DNA from: Ancylostoma caninum
Lineage: Eukaryota > Nematoda > Chromadorea > Rhabditida > Ancylostomatidae
Length of the DNA: 64,000 bases
Direction: 5' to 3'
Assembly (NCBI GenBank): GCA_037903475.1
Contig: JBAJFG010000492.1
Coordinates: 2,046,001 to 2,110,000 of the forward strand
A program made the translations under genes and the position numbers. A model generated the notes under the pieces. That model made no database searches. It worked only from the letters and a program-made list of their open reading frames with translations, and was not told the origin of the DNA. Within the stretch, counting starts at the first letter, position 1, and the number at the start of each line of letters is the position of its first letter. Positions 1-11,429 of this stretch are shown here, one piece after another.

Positions 1-404
1 CTTAATATCTGTAGAACACTTCTACGAGAGTGTAGATAGATTTGGGGAGTTGATAGATGTAACTTGAATCTTTATCTGAATATCTGCGATCAAATAGAAC
101 GCAGTGTAGCCTGGAAGAGTGATTAAGCACTCTATGTACACCAAGCACCGTCGTTTCGTGCGATAACACCTCCAAAAATTGCGATTACTCGAACGTGTCA
201 TCAGCGAAGTTAGTTTGTCGAGAGTTGATCTGTTCGCTTGAGATTCTTCTCCGCTGTTATTGTTGGAACCAGTCAAGCTCTTCGCTATAGACGAATCTGC
301 TTGATTTGCACAGCTGTTTTCTTCTTCTTCAGCGGCTCTTCTTTGCGTCTATAATGGTATATCAAGCTGCCTCATGGCATCTCGTTTTGGCACCAGATAA
401 TCAG

Positions 405-645
405 GTAGAGAAATTCCAGTAGATCTCGCTTTTTTATGTGTATTTGTTCCGGAAATTCATTTCCTAAACAAATGCACGTAAAACAAGCGAAACCTACTGG
501 AATTTCTCAATTTCTCTCGATTCCTGTAGAATTTCTCTCGATTCCAGTAGTATTCTACTGGAATTTCCACGTAAAATAAGCGAAATCTACTGGAAACTGC
601 ACATCGTGTAAATTCCAGTAGATTTCGCGTCTTTTTCGTTTATTT
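405..645. repeat. Palindromic CCAGTAGATTTCGC repeat cluster, first block
   Basis: The core ATTCCAGTAGATTTCGC and its reverse complement GCGAAATCTACTGGAAT alternate at least four times here, near 413, 490, 580 and 612. They are often extended by ...TTATTTT or AAAATAAG.... Head-to-head spacing allows hairpins of about 100 nt. This looks like stacked ends of a decayed inverted-repeat element. A second, more diverged block lies at 985-1185. No coding sequence is seen around it. Confidence 0.6.
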
Positions 646-859
646 TTCTGGTAAATTCGTCTTTCACCAATTATTGCCGTTGCTTTTCCACCTTCGAGAA
701 TGGGTTGTGCCTCAAAAAAAATACAAAAGACTCACTCATCATAACTACCAAAATGTTTTGTGAATTTATATGATGCATACAAATATACTATGCTAACATG
801 AGAGATATTCACCAGCGGAATCTACGAAGCACGTCAACTGGATGCACTGCAGAAGTAAT

Positions 860-1000
860 CTCTTTTCAGGATCGATGAAACCACCTGGCCTCCTGAAATG
901 TTCTTCGGAGGGCAGCATTTTTGCTCTGGACCCATGGCAGCGCAGCGCTGCATGCCCGCCGACCCCGCCTGGGACCTGTCGCACCAGCTGATGCCGCATC
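860..1000. repeat. Dispersed repeat, copy 1 (partner near 7.1 kb)
   Basis: The segment with CCACCTGGC, TTCGGAGG and CCGCCTGGGACC in that order recurs in the same order and orientation at about 7,090-7,205. The copies are diverged and neither has a credible reading frame of its own. No family name is recognised. Confidence 0.4.
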
Positions 1001-1185
1001 AATTGTCGCGTATTTTTCAGCAGAGTTCGCTTATTTTTCGGACAGAATTCGGGTAAATCCCAGTGGATTTCGCTTATTTTCCGGAGATTTACGTTTAATT
1101 TAATTTTAACGAAATCGGGAAATATTTCGGCGAAAAATAAGCGAAGTCTGAAAAAGCACATGAAATCTACTGAAATTTTTTCACC
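985..1185. repeat. Palindromic CCAGTAGATTTCGC repeat cluster, second block
   Basis: Contains CAGTGGATTTCGCTTATTTT near 1060 and inverted copies such as AAAAATAAGCGAAGTCTG near 1131 and a GAAATCTACTG near 1165. It is the same family as the 405-645 block but more diverged. The two blocks may be the two ends of one old inverted-repeat element with the 650-985 sequence as interior; that is inference. Confidence 0.5.
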
Positions 1186-1604
1186 TGAGTATAATTGAAA
1201 AGTACCTAGAATATACTGGTAGATGTTTAGGTGCAGAGAAAAATCTCAAAAGGATTCCGCCACCGCTGCTCTTCCGGTTTTCAACGGGTGTGACCAAATA
1301 GGACCTGAGGTTCCTGTGAAGCTCTTTCTCTGGGACAAGTGTAAACAGATATCTGTTGCACTCCGTTCGCCCTTCTTGTTACAGATATGCGAGTTTTCCG
1401 AAAACATTTTATTTTATTCCTGACAATTGTGTTTTGTGGGTCGAGCATTGTAGGAAGATAATTCCTATGATTCCTGAAAGTGAATTATTGATTTAAAAAG
1501 TGCTCACAATAAATACTTGAAGTGAAACGATTCTCTCACTTCCCCTGCTCATCGTGCTTCGTAATGCCCCCCCCCCCCCTGAGCACGTCTGACCTCGAAA
1601 TCTC

Positions 1605-1755
1605 CGTAGCCCTACAAAAACGGAGTTACTATACAAAACGGATACGATATTCGTGTTCAGCACCTCACATAACCCGCTTAAGCGAAGTTCGGGCGGAAAT
1701 TTTTAATCCGAGATTCTGGGACAGAACTAGCCGAATAGTGCCGAAAGGAAATAAA
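1605..1755. repeat. Dispersed repeat, copy 1 (partner near 16.45 kb)
   Basis: The run ATATTCGTGTTCAGCACCTC followed by ATAACCC..., a GCGGAAAT-type stretch and GTGCCGAAAG is paralleled at about 16,380-16,565 (GTTCAGCACTTCAAATAACACAC...). The two copies are in the same orientation and moderately diverged. A C homopolymer run lies just upstream (about 1,566-1,579). Confidence 0.35.
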
Positions 1756-2244
1756 TCTTCGTAGGATTTCTATAAAAAAATTCTCAAATCAATTCCTTGA
1801 AAAGTCCACTTCCACCGACAAAGAAATGAGAAAAGTCACCTTACCCTCGCAACATTTACACAAATGCTTCTGTTTCATAACGAAAAATAAGGGCATCAAA
1901 CTTCGATGAAAGAATAGCTGCTCCAATAGTGGAATAGGAGAAGATCGCTGAACCTTTTCCTGCTCAGCGGAATCAGAGCAGACCATCAAATCATTACATT
2001 GACTGCAAAATGAGAGAAGTTCGTTATTCCTAGCCAAATTCTCTTAGAACTAGCGCCCCTTCAGGACGCTAGAAAGCGAGGTGGGGCAGTCAGTTTGAGC
2101 TTGTGCAAAAGCTACGCACTTGCCAAATCCCTGGAAAATTGACAAAGAAGCGAAACTAATCATTAAATGGGCTAAAATATGAAATCTTTCTTATGAGATG
2201 AGCATGAGCATGACAAGTCCGTTCTCTGCGTAGGGCGTATTCGT

Positions 2245-2635
2245 GCGTTTTCCTCACTACTGGGCCAACGCAGACGCGTTTTCCATGGACCATGACCTGT
2301 ATCCCGCCGTTCTCCACACTGTTGGGCCAAAGCGAACTCGTTCTGGTGTCATCCACACTATTCGGTCACGATGGGTCTGTCTTCCATCCGTATTTTCGTC
2401 ATTTTCACTGTTAGACCACAACGAATCCGTTCACAGTCGGCTGAACCGTATCCTGGTATTCTCCACTTCATTGAGTCACAGCGGTCCCATCCTATATTGG
2501 CGGACCCCTATCCTGGCATTCTTCACACCATTCGGCTACGGCGGGCCCTTCTTCCATCTGGGGGCCCGCATTCTGGCGTTTTCCTCGCTGTTGGGCCACG
2601 GGGGACCCTTTCTCCATCAGTCACGGAAGATGACA
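2245..2635 (+). repeat. Degenerate ~60-bp minisatellite, about seven units
   Basis: Successive units share a CCACACTGTTGGGCCA-like start, a central (G/C)GGGCCC-like block followed by CCATC, and an end like CGTATCCTGGCATT. Two adjacent well-preserved units (about 2,458-2,517 and 2,518-2,577) are each exactly 60 bp; others vary between roughly 40 and 62 bp. Because the period is near a multiple of three, the array stays open in several frames and gives a 138-codon open stretch that is not evidence of a gene. A weaker array of similar style is at 35,460-35,665. Confidence 0.7.
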
Positions 2636-2639
2636 GCAA

Positions 2640-3700
2640 CTGGGAACCGTTGCTGCTAGCTACTCGAACCATTACGCCGTTCGGGCTGCGTTCGTGCTGC
2701 ACAGTTATCAGAGTAGGTGCCCAGGTGAAGTGCTCGATCTGTGCTTATAATATTGGTTTTTGAGGTAATATGCTTTGGGCTTTCTTCAAAGCCGTGCTAT
2801 TGAACAGCGGTCAACTGTTCAATGAATGTTCAGTTCAACCATCTTTAATTAATTGTAGTCTTCTGATTGGCAACAGACTGTCTGTATCCTATTCTTACTT
2901 TACACCGTGAATAAAAAAAAGTGATCAAATTTGTATTTGCAGAGGTTAAGATGGTAATTTGCGAGAATCCCAGTAGGTTTGTCGAACTACTTTGAATCAC
3001 TTGCTGATGGAACGATAGAAACCTTTAAAAATTCTTTCCTTGAAAAGAAAATAAAAAGAACATCTGCCACGAATATGAGGCGATATGTTCATGGAAAACT
3101 TCTTGTTTTCTATTTCACAATTTCAACTAGGTTTTGCTATATCCAGCCCATCTTGATCGCATCAAACCGTCTGTCAAGCACCAAGTCGAGGAATATGTAG
3201 CTCTACAAGTAGCAGTGATGCCGTGGACATATCGAAGATACGAAATGTTCCGGCTAGTTCCCTGCAAATGCAACGTTATTGGTGCAATCATGGATTTAAA
3301 AAGGCTACCAGAAAAATGCTGCTGTACAAGAGGGAATGGTTACGGAAACCATCTACTTTAGTTTTTATTTTCTCGCTAATGATGGCGATAACAGTGGTGT
3401 GTTAAAGTTTCTGCGGTGATGGATTTCAGTGTTTTGTTCGAAGGCATAAGGTGATCCAAAGAATGCTAGAGGAAATGTGAAGAAAGCTATGATTCACAAG
3501 ACAGAACAAAATAAAGAGTAGCAGATATATTGGGTTAGGTGTGCGAAGAAGTTCAGGAGCAGTTGCACTTAATCTTTCAGAACGCCATAGCTCTGCTCTA
3601 GATCAATGTTTTCATCAGATTTAAAAAGCATAACACATCTGCGCCGACCTTCTATAAAAGAATTCCCCAATTACTACTCCACTGGAGGAAGCCTTATACT
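2640..3700. other. No gene seen
   Basis: AT-rich sequence with scattered stops on both strands. The few open stretches (60-75 codons near 2,979-3,405) overlap in different frames and have no flanking splice-like or polyadenylation signals that I would trust. I see no recognisable repeat termini. Confidence 0.5.
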
Positions 3701-3705
3701 CGACG

Positions 3706-3976
3706 CAGTGGCGGACGCAGAAAGTGGGCGGGAGGGGGGGGGGCGTGGGAAGAAAAGTGGGGTCTCCGCCGTTTTGGGGACCCAGACGGAAAATAAAATT
3801 AATAATAATATTAATTATAATAATAAACAATAAATAAAAAATATATTAAAAATAATAATAAAAATAAACAATTAAAAATAAACTAACACAAGATTTTTAT
3901 TTGTATTGTAAAGTAATTTCGAAAATTTGGCGACCCATTCTCGGGGGCGCGCCCCCCCCCCCTGCGTCCGCCACTG
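3706..3976. mobile_element. 271-bp hAT-like MITE with perfect TIR and 8-bp target duplication
   Basis: The left end reads CAGTGGCGGACGCAG and the right end CTGCGTCCGCCACTG, a perfect 15-bp terminal inverted repeat. It is flanked on both sides by the identical octamer ACTCGACG (3,698-3,705 and 3,977-3,984). An 8-bp target duplication and a CAG(T/G)G-type terminus are characteristic of hAT-superfamily elements. Just inside each TIR is a G-rich (left) or C-rich (right) run; the middle is almost pure A/T with many AATAATA-type repeats. There is no coding capacity, so it must have been moved by a transposase encoded elsewhere. Perfect ends suggest a fairly recent insertion. Confidence 0.88.
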
Positions 3977-4254
3977 ACTCGACGGTTATTGGCTATTCAT
4001 TCGATTTGTTGAGGATGACTCCACTCGTTGACCAAAGGAGGTAAAAGAAATTTTGAAGAGCTGTAGTAATAGTGTGACCTTTTTTGGATGGACAGCTAGA
4101 CCTAGATCTTAGGACGACCACCTAATATTGTCGTATATGATCCATTTCCTATGAATAATAAGAATCCACTCAGGAAACGAATTGCTAGAATATCTGTATG
4201 TAAAATATCTGCAGAATTGCAGGTTTCATCGTTGGTGTTCTTCGCTCAACTCAC

Positions 4255-4301
4255 ACATAGAAGATGAATAGATGGAAAATCCATCTATTCATCTTCTATG
4301 T
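4255..4301. repeat. Perfect 22-bp inverted repeat with 3-nt loop
   Basis: Positions 4,255-4,276 (ACATAGAAGATGAATAGATG plus GA) are matched exactly by the reverse complement at 4,280-4,301, with only AAA between. No mismatch exists in the stem while surrounding repeats are diverged, so the inversion is young, constrained or an artefact. It is not flanked by obvious target duplications. The loop is too short for a canonical microRNA precursor. Confidence 0.85.
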
Positions 4302-4309
4302 CCCACCAA

Positions 4310-5560
4310 TTTTCTTCAAGTGACGGGCCACAATTGGCTAACTTTCTCGTAATGTCGTGCTCACTTTGCAATGAATCTGATCCAACCTGCTATTTCGGGA
4401 AGCCTTCGTAAAAGTCGAATTGCCGACCAGCTTATGAAGTGTTTTCCAAGCTCTCATCACTACCTAGAATTTTCGAGAACCCACGAGTCCACGCCACTTT
4501 GGAGAAAATATCCTTCACAAACAGCATTAATGCCACTGGTCACTTCCCTCCTTGGACTTCTGAATTTGAATTCATAAAGCAAAATTCGACAATTATCTAT
4601 TATTATAGTAAGATAATTACAAGAGTTATCTTACTGCGTGTAACACTGGTTTTAAGGCAAAAACACAGCAATATTCTGACGCAATCCCCAGCCGAAGGTG
4701 CTTGAGATCGCCAACAAACATGAAAGCCAATGCAGCATATCCCAACGCATGTAGTAAAATGAGTTTAAAGAGTGAAATACCACGAACTGCACCGCTACGT
4801 TTCCCCAGAAACTTCAATTGTTGAGAAAACACTTCGTTGTACACACCACTGTCAGACACGCCTTTGTGACCCTGGAAGAGTACGCCTTGTTTTCAGGTAA
4901 TATTTTGAAGATGCAACTTCCGGTCTTTTTGTGGACAACAGTGATTAGCTTGTCCGGATGACATAAACTATTCGAGTAACTTTTGAGCACAATGGTGCCA
5001 GACAACCTTCAGTGTAAAAGACAGCCTTTATTTACTGCGGGAACGTGGAAAGCAGAGCTCTACATCGAATTGAAAAATGCAAATCCCATGTATGAGAGAT
5101 ACGCACCAATGCAGATCCCAAGCAAAACACGGTTTGGACTGAGTTTTGCATGAGACCTGCACGATCAGAGAAAAAAACCTACTGTAGGAAGAGCAGTAAC
5201 CAGTTTAAGCGCACACTGCAGCTCTGCAGGCTATTCCACCCAGCTCCTTCTCTAGCCCTAATTTTTCACAAGTCCAACTTTTGCTGGTTTGAAGTGTCTC
5301 GTACATTAGAATCGTGAATGTTTCTTACGTTAATACGCAACCCTTCTTATTTATCAGACAAACCTGCAAAGTTTTGATGTAATTATGGCAACTGCATTTA
5401 GTTTTTTTTTTTTGGACATAAGCCACTTTTGAACACAAAGATACAGTAGCAGTAATTAATGAGGACAAAACCAACTAGATTATTTAGATTTCGATGCAAA
5501 AACCAAGCATATCGCTGCAGGTGTCAGTTTGATCTCATGTAAAACAAGTTTTTTTTTCAG
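4310..5560. other. No gene seen
   Basis: Unremarkable AT-rich sequence with short open stretches below 90 codons on both strands. A T-run at about 5,402-5,413 and one at about 5,550 are the only features of note. Confidence 0.45.
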
Positions 5561-5564
5561 AAAA

Positions 5565-6135
5565 TGATTGTTACCAGCAATGGTTAAACCCATGCAAAAA
5601 CTCATGCATGCCTTTGCAGAACACATGAATAGGGTCATCCGATGCATATTTGATGTAGAAACCACTATAAATCCACGAATCAGGCAATCTCATGCAGGGC
5701 CCACGCCCAAGCATGCAAAATACAGTATTTATTTTTCCTCAGTAGCATTGTTTCAGCAATTGATTTCAGATTTCAACACAGCTAAAGTAGAAAGGTAACA
5801 GCAGTGACTCCCTGTCCAGAACCAGAATTGCTACCAGCACCTGAGCTGCAGTTTTCACTCCACCTGCAACCATTATCTTTTGAAATTACTCACGAAACCT
5901 AGGAAATGTGTTTTGCGCGAGATTTTTAGATGGAAACCCCTCGGTTAAGACGTGCGTGCTCGTGCAAAACAGTGTTTCTGAAAACCAGTGGTTCTATACC
6001 AGCAATGGTAAGATCCATGCAGAACCCATGCATATCCATGCAGAGCTCATGCATGTGCAAATCCAATCCAAATTTGATGCAGAAACCACGGAAAACCCAC
6101 TATATTCTGAATCCCGAGCAGAACCCATGCGTTCC
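5565..6135 (+). repeat. Pair of CATGCA-rich direct repeats ~427 bp apart
   Basis: Copy one starts TACCAGCAATGGTTAAACCC at about 5,571 and copy two TACCAGCAATGGTAAGATCC at about 5,998. Each continues with several CCATGCA and CTCATGCATG motifs and a matching TTTGATG(T/C)AGAAACCAC block (5,649 and 6,075). The interior repeats are themselves short and imperfect. The pair looks like a local duplication or two units of a larger repeat; no function is implied. Confidence 0.55.
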
Positions 6136-7089
6136 GATCAAAAACGCAGTTTCTACATTTCTTGAATACACTAACTCAGCTGCTCTGGAAGTCCAAAGTC
6201 ATGCTGGCCGCTTTCCAAATGTGTACTGGAGCGAGGATCACCTTCTTTAGATTAATTTTCCTGCTGAGAGTTTGGGTCAGCTGTCGCGGGACTCTTCCCG
6301 CTCAATTCCTCTTCAGTACTCTATTGCCCAGAAAGCATAGAAGTTGACTATGCTATTTTTTTTGTGATCCTGCCACCAGATGCAGTTGCACAAGAAGATC
6401 GATGCTAGGTCAGAGGTAGACTCGAACCATTGTTAAGTTCTAAAATTTGTGTTTGACAGTTAGGTAAAGCAAGCTCAAGTACAGTAGTAGCAACATTCAA
6501 AGCAGAGTAGTTCCACTTTTCCCTTTAGCTTCAGTGGACTCTTTATAGGTGAAGGATGTTCACTGCTATGTTAACGGCTCTAAAGCTTAGTGAGCTTAGT
6601 GCAAAGTCACTAGAAAGGTGGCTGCACGGTAGGCTGTTCAATACCGGCAATATTTATTCGTTATCTGTAACTCCCTACAATATGGTGAACACTTACCCTT
6701 CCTTCAAAGGGCTCCAAACTTGCGAACAGGACGCCACACATCTAGGTAGCCATTAGCCATTGTTTCGGCCCTTTTCAATTTTTGGAATAATCCCGACAAC
6801 TGCAGAGTTCATGCATTCTTTGCGGAACTCTATGAAATTCACTTTCAAGTGGTGACCAAATATAGCTAAATTTAACTGTGTGAGAAAAGTAGCGAGTTCC
6901 TCATCAGACTACACTCGACCTAGAAAAATCTATAAAATAGCGATGAACTACATAGAGACGGAAATGCTAAACAACCTCAACAATTCTGAAACAAGTGTGC
7001 TACAGTCTCAATCCTAGGACGTGGGAGGTGAATATCTATTGAGTAGATCAGCGCATAAGATGATAAAGCGTAGCATCCCAAGCAATTGA

Positions 7090-7205
7090 AACCGCATCCA
7101 TCCACCTGGCATTCCTCGGAGGTTTGCTCCACTAGTATTGGCTACGAGCGTTAAAAATACCGTGCGAGGGATTCCGCCTGGGACCAGCCGCTGAAGTAAC
7201 CGACA
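7090..7205. repeat. Dispersed repeat, copy 2 (partner near 0.9 kb)
   Basis: Matches the ordered blocks CCACCTGGC, CTCGGAGG and CCGCCTGGGACC seen at 860-1,000, in the same orientation. The surrounding 6.2-7.8 kb shows no gene I can support. Confidence 0.4.
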
Positions 7206-7775
7206 TGCTTTGAGAGGAAACTTGAACAAGAAATTGAATCGAAGCGAGTAGCTTCTTATGGGAGGATGTGAGTAAGGGGTATTCGTGCTGAAGTCAGTGG
7301 GGTCAGTGGTACAACAGAACTGCCCTCAAAACTACCACCAACACCGTAGGAAATGAGATTTGTCAGAGGGTCAAGCTGAAACTGTGATTTTCATCATTCT
7401 CTGCAGAACGTGGTGTTGTAACAAAGCTGAATTCAGTTACCTCCAGGTGGTGTACGTTCCAGATTGCAATGTGGCCGCAGTAGTAGTCATCATGCGTGAG
7501 AACCTTCTCACAAACTCCCTGTTACACTTCCGGCTCAGAAAATGAACACATCTAGGTTTACGCCAGTTGTGCATATCTACCTTCTATTACGGATGACTCC
7601 ATCAAGGAGTTGTCTTATTTCAGAATAATTGCAGAAAGCGCAGAAGTCGAAATATAGTGGAACCACTTCATTTTATGTTCTGATTTTTATTTTCGGTTTC
7701 GTATGCGAAAGCAACAACTAGGAAGGTTCACTGATGTGCCTATCACAGCAAAGAACCCTTCTAGGGTGGAATGCA

Positions 7776-8290
7776 TGGAACGATAACCAAGCAACGAAGG
7801 TTAACGTGATTAGTTATCCTATAGACTGCGTAATGCTGGGAGCCGCAGGACGCAAAAGTTTATTTATTTAATAATTTATTTGTACGTGGGTAAACCATGC
7901 TTAAAACAGAATCAACATTGAGAAAATAAAGACATGAAAACATGAACAATCGGAACAATTAAAACAAAGGTAAGAATAGTAAACTACTAAGCAGATTCCG
8001 CCAGAAACTTGTCTACCAGCCTTCTGTACTGCGCTAGAGAGCCAGATAAAGCGTATTTTTTTCGAGAATTTCAGAAAATTAGACCCGGCTTTCTATGTGA
8101 AGAAGGACGACCGTAAAGAACTTTTCGCGGTTCGAAAAGTAATCTTGAAAGACTCACCTCTCGTGCATGAGGGGGATACTGTGTAAAACTTGTTGATTGG
8201 GAGACTAACCTTACCACAGATAATTTTGTTGGTTTGGTAGCTTAGTTTTGCTTGGTCACGCGTCAATGAATCCTAGTCCAGGTCTCAATC
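7776..8290 (+). repeat. Dispersed repeat split by a ~360-bp insertion (intact copy at 20.25 kb)
   Basis: The 7,776-7,850 segment (AACGATAACCAAGCAA...GTGATTAGTTATCC...GACTGCGTAAT) and the 8,215-8,290 segment (TTGGTTTGGTAGC...TTTTGCTTGGTCACGCGTCA) match two parts that are adjacent at 20,250-20,395. Sequence from about 7,856 to 8,213 therefore looks inserted. The insert begins with TTTATTTATTTAATAATTTA on the plus strand, which would be an A-rich 3' tail if a retroposed element lies on the minus strand. Edges are approximate. Confidence 0.4.
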
Positions 8291-8299
8291 AGAGTACTG

Positions 8300-10460
8300 A
8301 ACTTGCTTTATCCCCTAACGCCCTTTCTTGTACCTCGTTATCATGAAAGCTGCGTTCTTCCATGTTGGTAAGTATCATCTAGAATTTAATCGGCATGTAT
8401 AGTCTGTTTCGCCAGCGATGATAGTTGAGTACTCGTGCACAGTGTCTGTTTTTCTCTGCATCCTCTCCAATCTCTGCGCACTTTCCCGCCCTCTTCTTCT
8501 CTGCAGCGTTTCCCCAACTATCTTCCGCGGTGGAAAAGACTATGGAAACGATTGTTTGTATAATTTCGCACATCATTTCCGTCCTAAGAGCTGAAGATTT
8601 TGGTAAGCAAAGAACTGTTACAACGTACTATACATTACAGCTACGGCGTAATTGTTCTATATTTACTTATTTATTTATTTATTGATGCACTAAAGGTGCG
8701 CAAGCCAAAATTAGGCAAAAAATACAAGTAAGGAAGGATCTTTTCGTAACACAGAACATTCAAACAAAAAACACGGGAATGGCTAGTATGGTTGTTAATT
8801 CCGAGATGAGCAGGCGAAAAACTGTCTTGTAAAATGGGGAAAAAAGATTCTCGAAGTTTTGGTGCATAAACGGTGGGTAGTGTCAGGTTATGTTTTGATT
8901 CTGTAGCAATAATCAAAGCCACAAGTCAGTAAGGAAGGGAAAGCCATTACTCCCCTAAGCATCAAGCAGTTCTAAGGCCTATGGCATACTACACAGCTAC
9001 GCTGACGGTGCGACCGTTCATCAACAGAAGTTTTCGCTTAATTGCTCCTATGCCAGCATGCTGTTCCACGCAAACCGATGATAAGATATGAAAACTTGTA
9101 ACATTTTGTTCTCATCATTTCTATTCATTTTCTTCACTGCGCTGTGAAGAATGCCATGGGCCTAAAGGTATGGACATTGAGAACCCGAAAATAGCGTTGA
9201 TAATTACAACCTAGGCTTGTCTGGCTCCACCGGAGTAGCGGCCAAATTTAGCTCACTCACATGGCCACTGAGCACAACGTTCATACAGGTTCTGCACCTT
9301 TTGTCACTTTTTTCTGTGACCAATGGTGCCGTCGTCAAGCCTCCTATTGAGTATATAACTTCAAGCACATGTAAGTGAAGAAAGGATGGATCCAGCTTCT
9401 TTCCCCTGAATTCAAAATCAGCAACAATTTCTATAGATCAGTAAGTCGTGGGGGGCAGGGGGGGGGGGGGAAGATTGGGCACAGTTCATTTGGGCAGGAG
9501 TAAAAGGTCACGTAGTATTAATATGTACTATCAACTTCTCCGAAATAAATAGTACTGAACGGCCCTGGAGTTTGCATCAATACACACCTCACAACTTTCA
9601 TAAAGCGATTCGTGTTGAACGGTCCAGGAATAACACTGAGGAGAATGTCAACTGCTTTCTCAAAGCAGAAGCGAAGTCAGATTAGATTAATTTTAGTAAC
9701 AGTTATCAAGGAAATGTAAGAGAAGTGTGTACATAGCGCAACTCCAAGACTCCTCCATCTAAATGACGCTAGCATGATGCGCGTTCTACCTTGTTTCATC
9801 TATGCACAGTAATTCTGAAGGTATATCACATCTCACACTGATTGTCGAACATCATTTGACTGCTGAGTTTGTACTATTTGAAGCAGAAGCTGGGAATAGA
9901 TATTATGATATTTTAGAATAACAACTGGTTTCCTAGGTACACTGTCGAGCCCTGTATACGCCACGCTATGTATATCTTTTGTGCAACGAATAAATGCAAT
10001 AACTGAGTCGAAACAGCTATTGGTACTCATAGTACCCAATCCAATGTGAAAGGAAGTTCCCTGTTCCCCGGAGAATATTGAGGCTATACGGGAAACAACC
10101 CTGGTGTCCAACAAAGGCGAAATTGGCAGCACAGATACTCTTAAATTAGTTAGGTTAATGTGCAACGCTTCTAAATTTATTGAGCATTTCTTGGCTTTAA
10201 GAACACTAATCCCAGCATCCGGTAATGTTCCTGTGATATCTCAGATAAGTTGTCCAGAGCTGTATACATGTCATGAAATAAGACAATAAAGTAAGGCGCT
10301 ACCCTTCGAATAAAGTGACGGAGTATGTCACTATGGACAGCTCCAAATTGGTGATAATGTGATAGCAATGTACATACTTGTGGCGGATACAAGAGGACCC
10401 CCCCCCAAGCGTTCGTCACTACTGTTCACATAAATATAACTGTAGGTATGGAACTAAACA
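8300..10460. other. No gene seen; tetranucleotide and homopolymer runs
   Basis: Includes a TTTA run at about 8,662-8,683 and a G run near 9,459-9,470. Open stretches of up to 110 codons on the minus strand (9,833-10,165) have no splice, start-context or polyadenylation support and no recognisable protein features, so I leave them uncalled. Confidence 0.4.
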
Positions 10461-10467
10461 GCAACTA

Positions 10468-10645
10468 CAGTCCTTGTCGAAAAGATAGACGGATTCCGTG
10501 ACTGCGAAAACGCGGCGGGACCTGAACGATGGATGCGGAGAGAGCATGCTCCAAGTGAGAGGGTCCAGTAGTTCCCAACGCGATTCTGCGGCCGCGACGA
10601 TATGAAACCGCACGCGCAATCCGTCTATCTTTTCGACAAGGACTA
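10468..10645. mobile_element. 178-bp TA-flanked MITE
   Basis: The left end CAGTCCTTGTCGAAAAGATA (10,468 onward) is mirrored by TATCTTTTCGACAAGGACTA ending at 10,645, and the match continues through GACGGATT. Both sides carry TA (10,466-10,467 and 10,646-10,647), the target-site signature of Tc1/mariner-type transposition. The GC-rich interior has short open frames on the minus strand, but these are by-products of the inverted repeat. There is no transposase. Confidence 0.8.
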
Positions 10646-11209
10646 TACATTCTTTCACTCTGCTTCTTATGTTAGCAGTGATCCATCGAGGTTCCTGTGA
10701 AAGGAATTATCTATAAACACGTCGAAATACGCACATCCCACTTCCATCCTACGTTCCCACCATATCTCAACCAAGAAATCAACTTCACTTCTATCTTTAG
10801 TTTTGTCTTACACGGAAGTTGGTGAACGCCTACTTCACTCAAATTCGCGTATCTCCACGTAAATTGGCATGGACTTTTCGATCTGTAGTCTTTGAATTCA
10901 GCCGAAAATAAGCCGAAAGAGGAGGTAGTACGTTATTAAAAGTTTGCAGGTAATAAGATGAGCAGCCTCTGTCATATAACTTGAAACAAATCAGGTGCCC
11001 TTTTTCATCGGTCTTGTCAGTTTTGTTCCATGTTCATTCATTCATTGTTCAATTTTTTCATTAAGCAATCAAAGAAGAATAATAAAAGAATAATGAAGCA
11101 TGCTTGTCGTTCGCATTCAGTCAAGAATGCTCAAATGCTGAGGGTAAATCATAATATGTAATCCGTGAATATTGGCAATTTTATCATAAACCGATAATTT
11201 GAACCATGG

Positions 11210-11425
11210 GTAATCGAATATTCGAATGTTCGAATAATCGAATATTCCAACTTTTCGAATAATTCGAATATTCGAATAATCGAATATTTTAACTCTTCGA
11301 TAATTCGAATACTCGAATATTCGAATATTTTGACTTTTCGTATTATCCGAATATTCGAATAACGAGAATTGCGAAATATTCGAATATTCGTTCGAAATTA
11401 TTCGTCCGAATACCATTGTATAGCC
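11210..11425. repeat. TTCGAATA-rich array A
   Basis: Dense irregular repetition of the self-complementary motif TATTCGAATA and fragments (TTCGAATAATCGAATATT and similar). It ends in ...ATACCATTGTATAGCCGGCG at about 11,410-11,428. The same end motif (CCAATGTATAGCCCACAG) closes array E at 43,818-43,835, so these arrays belong to one element family rather than being chance AT-rich sequence. Four sister arrays are at 21.3, 22.85, 43.13 and 43.55 kb. Confidence 0.7.
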
Positions 11426-11429
11426 GGCG

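Noticed and set aside
10419..10658. Two overlapping minus-strand frames of 61-79 codons.
   Set aside because: They lie within the inverted-repeat MITE and mirror its palindrome.
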